From the NCBI GenBank assembly GCA_014055495.1, contig WIAG01000008.1, forward strand, positions 1 through 64,000: 64,000 nucleotides of DNA. The letters are read 5' to 3'. Source of the stretch: Nitrospira sp. CR1.2. Lineage in GTDB: Bacteria > Nitrospirota > Nitrospiria > Nitrospirales > Nitrospiraceae. Positions 37,947 to 47,230 of the stretch are shown here, in pieces. The notes under the pieces were generated by a model. It was given only the letters and a program-made list of their open reading frames with translations. It had not been told where the DNA came from and made no database searches. Positions within the stretch are counted from its first letter, which is position 1. Every line of letters starts with the position of its first letter. The translations under genes were made by a program, and so were the position numbers.

Positions 37947-40814
37947 CCGGTGCCCGCCGAAGGGCTGACGACCGACCAGCGCGCCGGTGATCGCGCGGTT
38001 GATGTAGAGATTCCCGACATCGAACTGGTGACGCGCCCGTTCAATATGTCGGGGACTACGCGAGTAGAGTCCTCCGGTCAGCGCATAGGCGGTGCCGTTG
38101 GCCAGGTGCAGCGCCTGCTCGAACGACGAAGCTCGCATCACGGCCAGCACAGGACCGAAAATCTCCTCTTGGGCCAGCCGGTGCATCGGTTCGATGTCCG
38201 CGATCACGACTGGTCCGACCGTATGTCCAGGCCCCTCCGTCGACCGGTCCACCAACACGCGTCCCTCGCGCCTCCCGATCTCGATATATTCCAAGATGCG
38301 CCGTTTGGCGCGCGCGTCGATCACCGGCCCGACCTGCGTCGCGGGATCGTCAGCCATACCGATACGTAGACTCATCACGGCATCGCCCAGACGGCTGAGA
38401 AACGCATCGTAATTCTGCTCCGAGACAATCACCCGTGAGCAAGCGGAACATTTCTGTCCCGCATAGCCGGTAAACGACTGCACCACGCCCGTGACCGCTT
38501 CGTCGAGGTCCGCCGTTTCATCGACGATGATGGCGTTTTTCCCACCCATCTCCGCGATGACCCGCTTCACAACGTGTTGTCCCGGCTGTGGCACCGCCGA
38601 CGATTGGATGATGCCCACCCCCACGTCCTTCGATCCTGTAAAGGCAATTGTCCGCACAGCAGCCGCGGCCACCAGTTCACGCCCGAGTGCCGGTCCGCCG
38701 GGCACATACTGCAGCACACCCCCGGGCACTCCCGCGTCCTGCAGAATCCGCACGAGCTGATACCCGATGGCCGACGCGCGCTCCGAGGGCTTGAATAACA
38801 CCGGATTACCTGCCACCAATGCCGCCGCCACCATGCCGGTCGGAATCGCCAGCGGGAAGTTCCAGGGGGCAATCACCGCCGTGACACCACGCGCCGTCCA
38901 GTGCATTTCATTAAGTTCGCCGGGATAGCGGCCTAACCGGGGCGGAGGGTCGAGCCGTTCCATGTCCTTTGCGTAGTACTCCAAAAAATCGACGGCCTCG
39001 GCTATGTCGGCATCAGCCTCCCGCCAGGGTTTTCCCTCCTCAAACACTTCCCAGGCCGCGAGCTCCCAACGTTGCACCCGCATCAGGGAAGCGGCATGCC
39101 GCATTATGGCCACCCGCTCCGCGACCGTCCGTTCCTTCCATGCATCGCCATGGGTTTCGGCCACCTTCACCAGAGACGCGACATCGGCAGGTCGATAACT
39201 CGACACGACCGCCACGAGTTGATCCGGTCGGCTGGGATCGAAGGAGGACAGCTCCGGGCCGGTCGGCGGATGCAGGGCCAATTTCATCACATCGAGACGC
39301 TGCCCAAGCAGGGCGCGTCGGTGATCGAGAGCCTCGACCATCGCCTGCCGAACCGGAGCGCGAGAGAAATCGGCGACAGGTTCATTGATGAACTCGTCTT
39401 CGGTGGGGTGGGCCCCATCACGACCGGTCGGCCCAACAGCGGTAGCGTGATTCGGAACGACGGCGGGGGGAGACAATAACAGGGGCAAGGGCTGTGACTC
39501 GACATACTCCTTCCGCAGGAACGACTCGTTCGACGTGTTCTCCAACAACCGGCGGACAAGGTAGGCCATGCCGGGGAGCAATTCCCCGACAGGCGCATAG
39601 AGTCTGAGGCGGCGGCCGCGGTCACTCATTGCCTGCTGAAAAGGCTCGGCCATGCCGTAGATCATCTGACATTCCCAGGCGGCCGTCGGCAATGTGAGCG
39701 CCTCCGCCACCGCTTCAACGACCGCCAAGCTTCGCAGATTGTGCGTCCCGAACGCCGGCCTGATCAGGTGCGCCTGTTCGAGCAATACACGAATGAGCGT
39801 TTCATAGTTCACGTCGGTCTCAGCCTTCTGCTCGAACAGAGGCATCGGCCATCCACGCTGGCGATAGCGGGTGGCATCAGAATCCCAGTAGGCCCCCTTC
39901 ACCAGGCGAATCGTGATGGGAACCTGGCGCTCCTTCGTCCAAGCGATCAACCTCCGCACATCCTCCTGCGTGTCGGTGCGATAGGCCTGGAGCGCGATCC
40001 CCGCATGGGGAAACGTCCGGTACGGCTCCTCGTCGAAGAGCCGCATGAAGATACCGAGAATCAGCTCCTTCATCTCCGCCTGTTCCATATCGAAGATGAT
40101 GGAGGCGGGAAGCGTGCACGCCTGGTTTAACAGCGGCCTCAATCGCGCAGCCACCGCCCGATAACTGCTTTCGAAATCGATCGGATCGAGCTGCGAATAG
40201 AGCGCGGAAACCTTGATCGAGAGTTGGATGCGCGGAAGCGGGCCGAGATGGTCCCTCTCCAGCAACCGAGACGAGGTCCAGGCAGGACAGACGTCACCGA
40301 GGCGTCGTACCGCCGCCAGGCAACGGTCGCGATAGGCATCCGCCTCCCGTTCATTCACGCTGGCCTCTCCCAAGAGATCCACCGAGAATGCACGGCCTTG
40401 CCCCCAAAGTTTCTGGAGAGTGGGAACGGCGTGATCGACGGACGCTCCAGCAATGAAACTGGCCGCCATCTGTTCCACCTGTCGCCGGATGGCCTTGCCG
40501 CTGAGCGTCGCACCAAGCGTCGTGGCGGCGAGAGCCTTCAGCCCCCACTGCGCGCCGAATAGGTGTCCGCTCATCTCGCCGAAATATTCCTCGGCCAGCC
40601 GCACGACCTGCGCATCGTCCTGGAGCGACGGCAGCACATCGATAAAGCGAAACAGCTGGGCCTTGAAGGCCGGGTCCTTCATCGCCAGGTTGATCGCCGC
40701 CTGCGACCACCAGCGGGAATCGAACAGACCGGGCGACAATCCGCCGGAACGGCGGGCCAAGTCCTCACCGATCGCGCGAATGCGAGGTTCAAGCAGAGCA
40801 GGGTCGAGAGTCAT
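37836..40814 (-). CDS. putA: Bifunctional proline dehydrogenase/L-glutamate gamma-semialdehyde dehydrogenase
   Basis: 992 residues, the minimal PutA type without the DNA-binding ribbon-helix-helix. The FAD barrel (about 70-440) has SIKVSALYSQLDP, LVKGAYWDSD, GTHN and ENTSNESFLRKEY. The aldehyde dehydrogenase half (about 530-990) has APWNFPLAIPTGM, EMGGKNAIIVDE and catalytic Cys in GQKCSACSR. The C-terminal signature SGVGAKAGGEDYVKQFL is present, so the 3' overlap with the convergent gene is real. It oxidises proline to glutamate, passing electrons to quinone, at the membrane. Confidence 0.96.
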   Translation of the reverse strand: MTLDPALLEPRIRAIGEDLARRSGGLSPGLFDSRWWSQAAINLAMKDPAFKAQLFRFIDVLPSLQDDAQVVRLAEEYFGEMSGHLFGAQWGLKALAATTLGATLSGKAIRRQVEQMAASFIAGASVDHAVPTLQKLWGQGRAFSVDLLGEASVNEREADAYRDRCLAAVRRLGDVCPAWTSSRLLERDHLGPLPRIQLSIKVSALYSQLDPIDFESSYRAVAARLRPLLNQACTLPASIIFDMEQAEMKELILGIFMRLFDEEPYRTFPHAGIALQAYRTDTQEDVRRLIAWTKERQVPITIRLVKGAYWDSDATRYRQRGWPMPLFEQKAETDVNYETLIRVLLEQAHLIRPAFGTHNLRSLAVVEAVAEALTLPTAAWECQMIYGMAEPFQQAMSDRGRRLRLYAPVGELLPGMAYLVRRLLENTSNESFLRKEYVESQPLPLLLSPPAVVPNHATAVGPTGRDGAHPTEDEFINEPVADFSRAPVRQAMVEALDHRRALLGQRLDVMKLALHPPTGPELSSFDPSRPDQLVAVVSSYRPADVASLVKVAETHGDAWKERTVAERVAIMRHAASLMRVQRWELAAWEVFEEGKPWREADADIAEAVDFLEYYAKDMERLDPPPRLGRYPGELNEMHWTARGVTAVIAPWNFPLAIPTGMVAAALVAGNPVLFKPSERASAIGYQLVRILQDAGVPGGVLQYVPGGPALGRELVAAAAVRTIAFTGSKDVGVGIIQSSAVPQPGQHVVKRVIAEMGGKNAIIVDETADLDEAVTGVVQSFTGYAGQKCSACSRVIVSEQNYDAFLSRLGDAVMSLRIGMADDPATQVGPVIDARAKRRILEYIEIGRREGRVLVDRSTEGPGHTVGPVVIADIEPMHRLAQEEIFGPVLAVMRASSFEQALHLANGTAYALTGGLYSRSPRHIERARHQFDVGNLYINRAITGALVGRQPFGGHRLSGVGAKAGGEDYVKQFLVARVVSEQTLRRGFVPTL

Positions 40815-40922
40815 ACGGTCCTCCCGGACGGCGTGAAGAGTCCTTTCCTGCAGTATACACCGCCCCGACTGCAGTGAATATTTGGAGGGCTGATCATGCG
40901 GTGCCGTACACCATGTCTTTGC

Positions 40923-40952
40923 TTGAAAAATCGCCGTCGGCTCCGGTACAGT
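40923..40952 (+). promoter_or_regulatory. Candidate promoter of the desaturase gene
   Basis: TTGAAA (40923-40928), 18-bp spacer, TACAGT (40947-40952), about 80 bp upstream of the ATG at 41033. Confidence 0.5.
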
Positions 40953-41032
40953 GCGCCGTTTGCTTTCACCAGCATCTTAACCATGACGGTGCACTGTGGC
41001 GATGAGTGGCGCACAGGTTCCGAAGGAGTACG

Positions 41033-41896
41033 ATGGCCGGCTCATCCACACAATCCGTTTGCTGGGGTACGGTGGCCCTCTTCGCCGGGCTCACGATTCT
41101 GGCCTTTGTCGGGGTTCCGCTCTTCGCCTATTTTTATGACTATACCGTTCTGGATTGGACCCTGCTCGCCGTCCTCTATGTGGTGACCGGCATGGGGATC
41201 ACGGTAGGATACCACCGTATGATCACCCATCGCAGCTTCGAGAGCCATCCCTGGGTCAAGGCCTGCCTGTTGGTGATGGGCGGGTGGGCGGTCCAGAATT
41301 CCGCGCTGCTCTGGTGCGCGGACCACATTCGCCACCACGCGCATACAGACGAGGACGCAGATCCGTACAACGCACGCAAGGGGTTCTGGCACAGCCATGT
41401 CGGCTGGTTGTTTAAGGATACGCCCTATCGGGAGGAACGGTTCGCCGCCAAGCTGCGTACCGACTCCATGGTGATGTGGCAACACCGATACTACTGGCCG
41501 ATCGTTGCCTCCGGGCTTCTCTTGCCTTTTATCGCCGGATACCTGAACGGCGGCTTCACCGGCGGCCTTGGTTGTTTCCTCCTCGCCGGAGTGCTGCGCA
41601 CGGTACTTGTACTCAATTCCACCTTCACCATCAACTCGCTCTGTCACATGGTCGGCACGCAGCCGCACGGCACGCAGGACAGCAGCCGCGACAGCTGGCT
41701 CATCTCCTTCATCAGTTTCGGCGAGGGCTACCACAACTATCACCATACGTACTCACACGACTACCGGAATGGATCGAAATGGTACAACTTCGACCCATCC
41801 AAATGGTTGATTTACTCACTCTCGTTGCTGGGGCTGACCTATAATCTCCACAGGGAACGCACCTCGCCGTCGTGCAACGCCCTATCTGAGACGTGA
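41033..41896 (+). CDS. Acyl-CoA/acyl-lipid Delta-9-type fatty acid desaturase
   Basis: 287 residues, integral membrane di-iron enzyme. The three histidine boxes are HRMITH, HIRHHAHTDEDADP and EGYHNYHHTYSHDY, in the stearoyl-CoA desaturase pattern, with hydrophobic pairs between them. It introduces a double bond in fatty acyl chains with O2 and reductant. The electron donor is not fused and no cytochrome b5 is adjacent; the Rieske protein at 43051 is a possible but unproven partner. The ATG at 41033 follows AAGGAG. Confidence 0.92.
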   Translation: MAGSSTQSVCWGTVALFAGLTILAFVGVPLFAYFYDYTVLDWTLLAVLYVVTGMGITVGYHRMITHRSFESHPWVKACLLVMGGWAVQNSALLWCADHIRHHAHTDEDADPYNARKGFWHSHVGWLFKDTPYREERFAAKLRTDSMVMWQHRYYWPIVASGLLLPFIAGYLNGGFTGGLGCFLLAGVLRTVLVLNSTFTINSLCHMVGTQPHGTQDSSRDSWLISFISFGEGYHNYHHTYSHDYRNGSKWYNFDPSKWLIYSLSLLGLTYNLHRERTSPSCNALSET

Positions 41897-42118
41897 ACGG
41901 TGACACGGCTTGCTTTTCGTTCACCGCGACCCACCTCAGCCGTGAGCAGTGCTCACTGAACATTTCCGAAACCGTTCGTCCCGCTCTTTCTTCCCTCCCC
42001 CTTCTTGCCTAGCTACGCTCTGCGTCTACAGGCCCATTTCTTTTCATCGCGACGATAGCTTAATATGCAACCAAGCCCCGCGTTCCGACCGGAACCGCAG
42101 GGGGGAGGAGGCATCACC

Positions 42119-43006
42119 ATGGCAGAGGAACAGTCAGGCGCACCGCCTCAAGATGAGCCGGCCGCCAAGCAAAATATTATCCCCGGCGTCAAACACGTCG
42201 TCGCCGTCAGCAGCGGCAAGGGCGGCGTGGGTAAGTCGACCGTGTCGGTCAATCTGGCGGTCGCGCTCGCGCTGACCGGCGCGAAGGTCGGTTTGTTGGA
42301 TGCCGATATCTACGGGCCCAACATCCCGATGATGATGGGCGTGGAGAAAACCCCTGAGCAGAAAGACGGCAAGATCGCCCCGGCAGAAAGCCACGGTGTC
42401 AAACTGATTTCCATGGGATTTTTCGTCCCGGAAGACACGGCTGTCGTGTGGCGCGGTCCGATGGTGCACACGGCGATCCAGCAACTCTTCCGCGATGTGC
42501 TATGGGGCGAGTTGGACTATTTACTCATCGACTTGCCGCCCGGCACAGGAGACGCCCAACTCACGCTGACGCAACTGGTGCCCCTCTCGGGCGCCGTCAC
42601 AGTCACGACCCCGCAGGAAGTGGCGCTGCACGATGTGCGCAAGGGCATGATGATGTTCCAGAAGGTCAACGTCCCGTTACTGGGCATCGTGGAGAACATG
42701 AGCTTTTTCGTCTGCGGCCATTGCGGAGAACGCACGGAAATTTTCTCCCACGGAGGCGGGGAGCGGGCGGCCGAGAAACTGAGCATTCCCTTCCTCGGGC
42801 GGGTACCGATCGATCCCGTCATCCGCGCAGGCGGCGACACCGGCAACCCGATCGTCGTCGCCAAACCGGACTCGCCGCAGGCACAGGCCTTTCGCGAGAT
42901 TGCGGCCAAACTCGCCGCAGCCTTGCAAACAGGCGGCGTGGCGGCGACCAAAAGTCGGATCGCAAGTTTATTGGACAAGATCAAACGACCCGCAACCGGG
43001 CACTGA
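42119..43006 (+). CDS. Mrp/NBP35-family iron-sulfur carrier ATPase
   Basis: 295 residues. Deviant Walker [10 protein letters not shown] near 39-47, [29 protein letters not shown], and the cluster-ligand pair CGHC late in the chain. It binds and transfers [4Fe-4S] clusters in an ATP-dependent way. It lacks the N-terminal FSCA (DUF59) domain of many bacterial Mrp proteins. The ATG at 42119 is favoured by GGAGGAGG over one 54 bp upstream. It is followed after 44 nt by a Rieske protein. Confidence 0.93.
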   Translation: MAEEQSGAPPQDEPAAKQNIIPGVKHVVAVSSGKGGVGKSTVSVNLAVALALTGAKVGLLDADIYGPNIPMMMGVEKTPEQKDGKIAPAESHGVKLISMGFFVPEDTAVVWRGPMVHTAIQQLFRDVLWGELDYLLIDLPPGTGDAQLTLTQLVPLSGAVTVTTPQEVALHDVRKGMMMFQKVNVPLLGIVENMSFFVCGHCGERTEIFSHGGGERAAEKLSIPFLGRVPIDPVIRAGGDTGNPIVVAKPDSPQAQAFREIAAKLAAALQTGGVAATKSRIASLLDKIKRPATGH

Positions 43007-43050
43007 CCGAGGGCGGGATCGGAGAAGACAGACGTACGCAGGGAGGACCT

Positions 43051-43356
43051 ATGGGCGAGTTGATCAGAATCGCAGGAACCGCCGACGTCAAGCCGGGAGC
43101 CGGCATGGTCGCGGAAGTCAACGGAAAGGCCATCGCCGTGTTCAACGTGGACGGCGCGTTTTATGCCATCGACAATACCTGTGTCCACCGCGGCGGGCCG
43201 CTGGGCGAAGGCGACGTAGAAGGTGATGTGGTGTCCTGCCCATGGCACAACTGGCAATTCAACGTGAAAACCGGCAGCTGTCTGAATAATCCCTCGGCCA
43301 AGGTGACCGCCTACGAGGTCACGGTCGAAGGCACCGATATTAAAGTCAGGCTCTGA
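43051..43356 (+). CDS. Rieske [2Fe-2S] ferredoxin
   Basis: 101 residues, a soluble single Rieske domain with ligands C-V-H at about 46-48 and C-P-W-H about 17 residues later. It resembles the ferredoxin components of dioxygenases and the NirD-like small proteins. Good Shine-Dalgarno (GGGAGGACCT). Position between an Fe-S carrier and unknown small genes suggests a general electron carrier, with Mrp perhaps aiding its maturation (inference). Confidence 0.92.
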   Translation: MGELIRIAGTADVKPGAGMVAEVNGKAIAVFNVDGAFYAIDNTCVHRGGPLGEGDVEGDVVSCPWHNWQFNVKTGSCLNNPSAKVTAYEVTVEGTDIKVRL

Positions 43357-43428
43357 AGCAGGGCCGGACTCCCGCGCCCACGCACGTTCGCGTTACGACC
43401 ATTCCGAGACCAGTGATGGGAGGATCTC

Positions 43429-43797
43429 ATGGCGGATAACCAGCTCACTCCGAAACATATCGAGATCGCCGAAACGTTTGTGCGGCTCTATGTCTTTCTG
43501 ACCCAATACATCGACCGCTGCGAAGACGAAGCGGCGCGGAAGGAATACCCGGAAGCGGAACTGCAAAAACACCTGTCCGACACCCGCGCCAAAATGATGG
43601 ACATCCTGAAGGTGAATCCTGTGGTGAAGGGCAAGGTCGAGAAGGAATGCGAACGGGTCCTCGCGTTGGGGAGCAAGTGCCTCATGGGCGGAACGGAAAA
43701 GGTCGCCGCGTTGGACGTGCTGGGAGCGGAACGGGTGATTCTCAAGAACAAGACCATCGCGCTCAGCGATCTGTTGGCCGTCTATCGCGCGTTATAA
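43429..43797 (+). CDS. Hypothetical cytoplasmic protein
   Basis: 122 residues, mostly helical and charged, with two Cys (RCEDEA and KECERV) and a third in SKCLMGG. No signal peptide or membrane span. ATG preceded by GGGAGG. I do not recognise a family. It sits downstream of the Rieske gene and 6 nt before another small gene, so the three may be one unit. Confidence 0.7.
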   Translation: MADNQLTPKHIEIAETFVRLYVFLTQYIDRCEDEAARKEYPEAELQKHLSDTRAKMMDILKVNPVVKGKVEKECERVLALGSKCLMGGTEKVAALDVLGAERVILKNKTIALSDLLAVYRAL

Positions 43798-43803
43798 GGT
43801 GAA

Positions 43804-44157
43804 ATGCCGGAGCCGGCTGGAGAGAAACATCAGCTCGCCGGGTTCGATGCCAGGGAGCGAGGGTTCAATCGCCCCGTGGAATTCCTGCGAACCGCGTCCG
43901 GCTTCCAGGCGAGCTTGCGATATGAAGCCGTCCATCTGCTCACCCCCGACGCCGCCAGTACGGCCGATGCCCTGCAACAGCTGATCCGACTGTTACAGGA
44001 GCAGGGGTACACGCAACTCCGCAGTCAACAAAGTTACCGCGACGGCGTCTACCTGGGGACCCAGGAACCCTGGATTGAATATCCTGACCGGCAGCCGGAG
44101 CCGGAAGTCGGACTCCTCGGCCTTTTCAAGAAATGGCTCGGGCGCACGAACACATAG
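43804..44157 (+). CDS. Hypothetical protein
   Basis: 117 residues, no membrane segment or signal peptide. A compact alpha/beta core is suggested by YEAVHLLTPDAASTADALQ and a GYTQLRSQQSYRDGVYLG strand pair, with a final amphipathic LLGLFKKWLG helix that might touch the membrane. The ATG is 6 nt after the preceding stop. No family recognised. Confidence 0.65.
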   Translation: MPEPAGEKHQLAGFDARERGFNRPVEFLRTASGFQASLRYEAVHLLTPDAASTADALQQLIRLLQEQGYTQLRSQQSYRDGVYLGTQEPWIEYPDRQPEPEVGLLGLFKKWLGRTNT

Positions 44158-44294
44158 ACGGCGCATGACCGGCACTGTACCGTCCTCGACGCATTGACTC
44201 TCCCCCCGGTCACGCCTATAGTCTTCAAGACTTCGTTACACGTCACCGACCTATACAAACCATCTCAGGTCGCGTCATACCGAAAAGATCACCC

Positions 44295-44753
44295 ATGATG
44301 TGGGGACACCTCCTGCGACTCACCCTCGTGGCCCTGCTTGCGCCAAGCGCGGCCCTGGCGAGGATCTACACGTGTGACGCGCCGAACGGCGGCACGATGC
44401 TGACGGATCAACCGAAGGGTAAGCAAGGCTGCAAACCCGTCAGCACACAGTCACCCTCTCCTCCAGGCGGGTACACGCCCCCGGTCGACAGTCCTCCGAC
44501 GCCAGAAGCGGAATCGCTGCCCACGCCACCCCCCAATGCCTTCGTGCCTTCGTTACCGATGACGGCACCGGGACAACGACCACCAGGCCCACTGGATCAA
44601 CCGAAGCCGTCAACCGGCCCGCACGCGGCGGGGGAGCAAGCGGCGCCGGAACTGCAACGCTGTGCACCGCGAGTGAACCCGCTCAATCCCTTCGCCGGAA
44701 TCAACTGCCCGCCGGCGTCCGGGAATAACCCCGATGAGACGACCAAGCCCTAG
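44295..44753 (+). CDS. Secreted proline-rich protein with DUF4124-like N-terminus
   Basis: 152 residues. Signal peptide about 1-22 (ending SAALA). The mature N-terminus RIYTCDAPNGGTMLTDQP resembles the DUF4124 start (YKWVD..G.V.YSD-P). A long Pro/Ser/Thr-rich region follows, then a terminal Cys pair (QRCAPRVNP and GINCPPAS). Four Cys in the mature part could form disulfides. Probably periplasmic; function unknown. Confidence 0.7.
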   Translation: MMWGHLLRLTLVALLAPSAALARIYTCDAPNGGTMLTDQPKGKQGCKPVSTQSPSPPGGYTPPVDSPPTPEAESLPTPPPNAFVPSLPMTAPGQRPPGPLDQPKPSTGPHAAGEQAAPELQRCAPRVNPLNPFAGINCPPASGNNPDETTKP

Positions 44754-44787
44754 CTCGACGCGCGCAGGCAGTGGCGGTACCGATTGA

Positions 44788-44816
44788 TTGACTCTCTCTC
44801 GGCCCCTTCATATAAT
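44788..44816 (+). promoter_or_regulatory. Near-consensus sigma-70 promoter heading the MutL-like/DUF6754 operon
   Basis: TTGACT (44788-44793), exactly 17 bp, TATAAT (44811-44816). Predicted start near 44823, about 30 nt before the ATG at 44854. This is the best -10 seen in the window. Confidence 0.85.
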
Positions 44817-44853
44817 GCCGAACCAATCGTTTAAGCTGATCTGACAAGCACTT

Positions 44854-45228
44854 ATGGCTGTCTTCTCATCCGGGTTGTTCTCCCGTCGCACCCAAGATCT
44901 TCGAGCCGGCCTCCGGCACGCCTTTGCCCTGCGTTCCGACCAGTCGGCCTTCACCACCGATGATCTCGCGCTGCTCGAACGGATTGCCGACGCGATCGTG
45001 ACGCGCCGCATGGCGGCACCGGCCATGCTGTTTCTCGAGTCGATGGGCCCCATGAATTTTCTCGGCAGCCAGGCACTGTACTTTCTGGCGCCTCTCGTCG
45101 AATGTGTCTTCAGCAGCAGCGAACTTGCGCAGATCGCCCGCCTGCTGGAGCGACGAGACTCTCTGCAACGCCTGACCGCGCTCATTGAGGCCAAGGCCGC
45201 AGCTTCCAAAGGAGCGCCGGCTCGATGA
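44854..45228 (+). CDS. Small helical protein, first gene of the MutL-like operon
   Basis: 124 residues, predicted mostly alpha-helical. A hydrophobic patch FLGSQALYFLAPLVECVF near the middle may be a buried helix or a membrane-associated segment. A C-terminal charged helix follows (ARLLERRDSLQRLTALIEAKAA). No recognised domain. Its TGA overlaps the ATG of the ATPase gene (ATGA), so the two are translationally coupled and the proteins probably act together in fixed ratio. It is the first gene after a near-consensus promoter. Confidence 0.75.
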   Translation: MAVFSSGLFSRRTQDLRAGLRHAFALRSDQSAFTTDDLALLERIADAIVTRRMAAPAMLFLESMGPMNFLGSQALYFLAPLVECVFSSSELAQIARLLERRDSLQRLTALIEAKAAASKGAPAR

Positions 45229-47075
45229 CAGCGGCGCAGCAGTCTCCCGCGACATCGAACCCCACCCGTCCCTTGAACGTCATCGTCGCGACCGACTGCG
45301 GCAGCACCACCACCAAAGCCATCCTGATCGAGAAGATCGGCAACGAATATCGTCAGACCTACCGTGGCGAAGCTCCCACGACTGTGGAAGCTCCCTTCGA
45401 GGACGTGACACGCGGCGTGCTCAACGCCATTGCGGAAATCGAAGAACTCTCCGGTCGGACCATCCTCGACGGCGACCGCATCATCACGCCCAATCAGGCG
45501 GCGCAAGGCGACCTGAAGCGAGGTGTGGATATTTATGTGTCCACCAGCAGCGCCGGCGGCGGCTTGCAAATGATGGTCACGGGCGTGGTGCAGAATATGA
45601 CGGGAGAAAGTGCCCAACGCGCCGCACTGGGTGCAGGCGCCATCGTCATCGACGTGTTGGCGTCCAACGACGGACGGTTACCCTACGAAAAAATCGAACG
45701 GATTCGCACCATGCGGCCCGATATGATTCTCATGTCCGGAGGCACAGACGGCGGCGCCGTGACCCACGTGGTCGAGATGGCCGAATACATCGCTGCTGCC
45801 GAACCTCGTCCGCGCTTCGGCAGCACCTATCGCCTGCCGCTGGTGTATGCGGGCAACAAAGATGCGCAGCCGCAGGTCAACACGATTCTCGGGGAGAAGA
45901 CGGCGCTGGAATTCGCCGACAATATCCGGCCCGTCCTGGAGCGGGAAAATCTCGCACCGGCCCGCAATAAGATCCATGACCTGTTTCTCGAACACGTCAT
46001 GCAGCAGGCCCCGGGCTATAAGAAACTCATTGAGATGGCCGGCGCGCCCATTATGCCGACACCGGCAGCCGTCGGCGTCATCATGGAGACCATCGCCAAG
46101 CGCGAAGGCATCAACCTGATCGGCGTGGATATCGGCGGCGCCACGACCGACGTCTTCTCGGTGTTCGGCGGTCTCTTCAACCGGACGGTCAGCGCGAACC
46201 TCGGCATGTCGTACAGCATCTCGAATGTGCTGGCCGAGGCGGGCCTTGAGAACATCATGCGGTGGGTACCGTTTACCATCGATGAACAGACCCTCAGGAA
46301 TCGCATTAAGAATAAAATGGTGCGCCCCACCACCATCCCGCAATCGCTCGATGAGCTGCAGATTGAACATGCCATCGCGCGCGAGGCGCTGCGGCTGGCA
46401 CTGATCCATCATAAGTCGCTGGCGACCGGGTTGAAGGGTGTCCAACAGGAACGCACCATCTCCGATGTCTTCGAGCAACGCACCTCCGGCAAGACGCTCA
46501 TCGATTTGTTGAAGTTGGATTTGATTGTCGGCAGCGGCGGCATCCTGTCACACGCGCCGCGCCGCATCCAGTCCATGTTGATGATGGTCGATGCCTACGA
46601 ACCGCTCGGCGTCACGACGCTCTCGGTGGACAGCATTTTCATGATGCCGCATCTCGGCGTGCTCTCCACCGTCAACGAACAGGCGGCCACCGATGTCTTC
46701 GTGCGCGATTGCATGGTGTATCTCGGCACCTGCATTGCGCCGATCGGGCAGGGCAAGGACGGGGAGCGCTGCGCCGACTACGAGGTCGCGCTGCCGGACG
46801 GACGCATCGAAAAGGGCACGCTGGCGTTCGGCGATCTCAAATTATTCAGTCTGACCCGCGATCAACAGGCGACCGTGACGCTGCAGCCGTCGAAACAAGT
46901 GGATCTCGGCGAGGGGCCTGGGCAATCGTTCACGCGAACCGTGAAGGGCGGGGTCGTCGGTCTGATGCTGGACGGCCGTGGCCGTCCCTTACAGCTGCCC
47001 ACGGAGCAAGCCGCGCGGGTCGCCCTGCTGACACGCTGGTATCAGGCGGTGGGATTGTACCCAACAGGGAGCTGA
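45225..47075 (+). CDS. MutL (glutamate mutase-type) family ASKHA ATPase
   Basis: 616 residues. ASKHA phosphate-1 motif DCGSTTTK at 24-31, phosphate-2 motif DIGGATTD near 301-308 and an adenosine-type motif VGSGGILSHAPRR near 435. The whole matches the MutL protein family named for glutamate mutase clusters, where the protein is thought to reactivate the B12 enzyme. It is longer than typical MutL (about 460), with an extra C-terminal beta domain (CADYEVALPDGRIEKGTL). No mutS/mutE or other B12 enzyme lies nearby; the neighbours are membrane proteins, so a different ATP-driven role is likely. Nucleotide binding is well supported; function is not. Confidence 0.85.
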   Translation: MTAAQQSPATSNPTRPLNVIVATDCGSTTTKAILIEKIGNEYRQTYRGEAPTTVEAPFEDVTRGVLNAIAEIEELSGRTILDGDRIITPNQAAQGDLKRGVDIYVSTSSAGGGLQMMVTGVVQNMTGESAQRAALGAGAIVIDVLASNDGRLPYEKIERIRTMRPDMILMSGGTDGGAVTHVVEMAEYIAAAEPRPRFGSTYRLPLVYAGNKDAQPQVNTILGEKTALEFADNIRPVLERENLAPARNKIHDLFLEHVMQQAPGYKKLIEMAGAPIMPTPAAVGVIMETIAKREGINLIGVDIGGATTDVFSVFGGLFNRTVSANLGMSYSISNVLAEAGLENIMRWVPFTIDEQTLRNRIKNKMVRPTTIPQSLDELQIEHAIAREALRLALIHHKSLATGLKGVQQERTISDVFEQRTSGKTLIDLLKLDLIVGSGGILSHAPRRIQSMLMMVDAYEPLGVTTLSVDSIFMMPHLGVLSTVNEQAATDVFVRDCMVYLGTCIAPIGQGKDGERCADYEVALPDGRIEKGTLAFGDLKLFSLTRDQQATVTLQPSKQVDLGEGPGQSFTRTVKGGVVGLMLDGRGRPLQLPTEQAARVALLTRWYQAVGLYPTGS

Positions 47076-47106
47076 TGGCGAGTAGCGAATGGCTGATGGC
47101 AAGAAA

Positions 47107-47226
47107 GGTTGCTCAAAACGCCCTGCAGCGAGCCCGCAGGGCGCGAGAGTCCCGAGTCGTACTCTTGGTAGTACGGCGAGGGGAATGAGCAACTGAGAAC
47201 GACGCTGCAGGGCGTTTTCAGCAACC
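47107..47226. repeat. 120-bp hairpin repeat element between the MutL-like and KOW-like genes
   Basis: Near-perfect terminal arms of 24 bp (one mismatch) begin GGTTGCTCAAAACG. An inner hairpin GTACT-N6-AGTAC (47159-47163 with 47170-47174) is followed by GGCGAGGGG. It shares its plan with the elements at 53393 and 54644. It ends 4 bp before the next start codon. Confidence 0.8.
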
Positions 47227-47230
47227 GACT

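Noticed and set aside
41941-41955. GTGAGCAGTGCTCAC as a terminator after the desaturase
   Set aside because: A 1-nt loop, or only 5 bp with a 5-nt loop, and no T-run.
42448-43050. N-terminal extension of the Rieske protein through the Mrp gene
   Set aside because: The frame is open by chance; a strong ribosome binding site precedes the ATG at 43051, where the domain starts.
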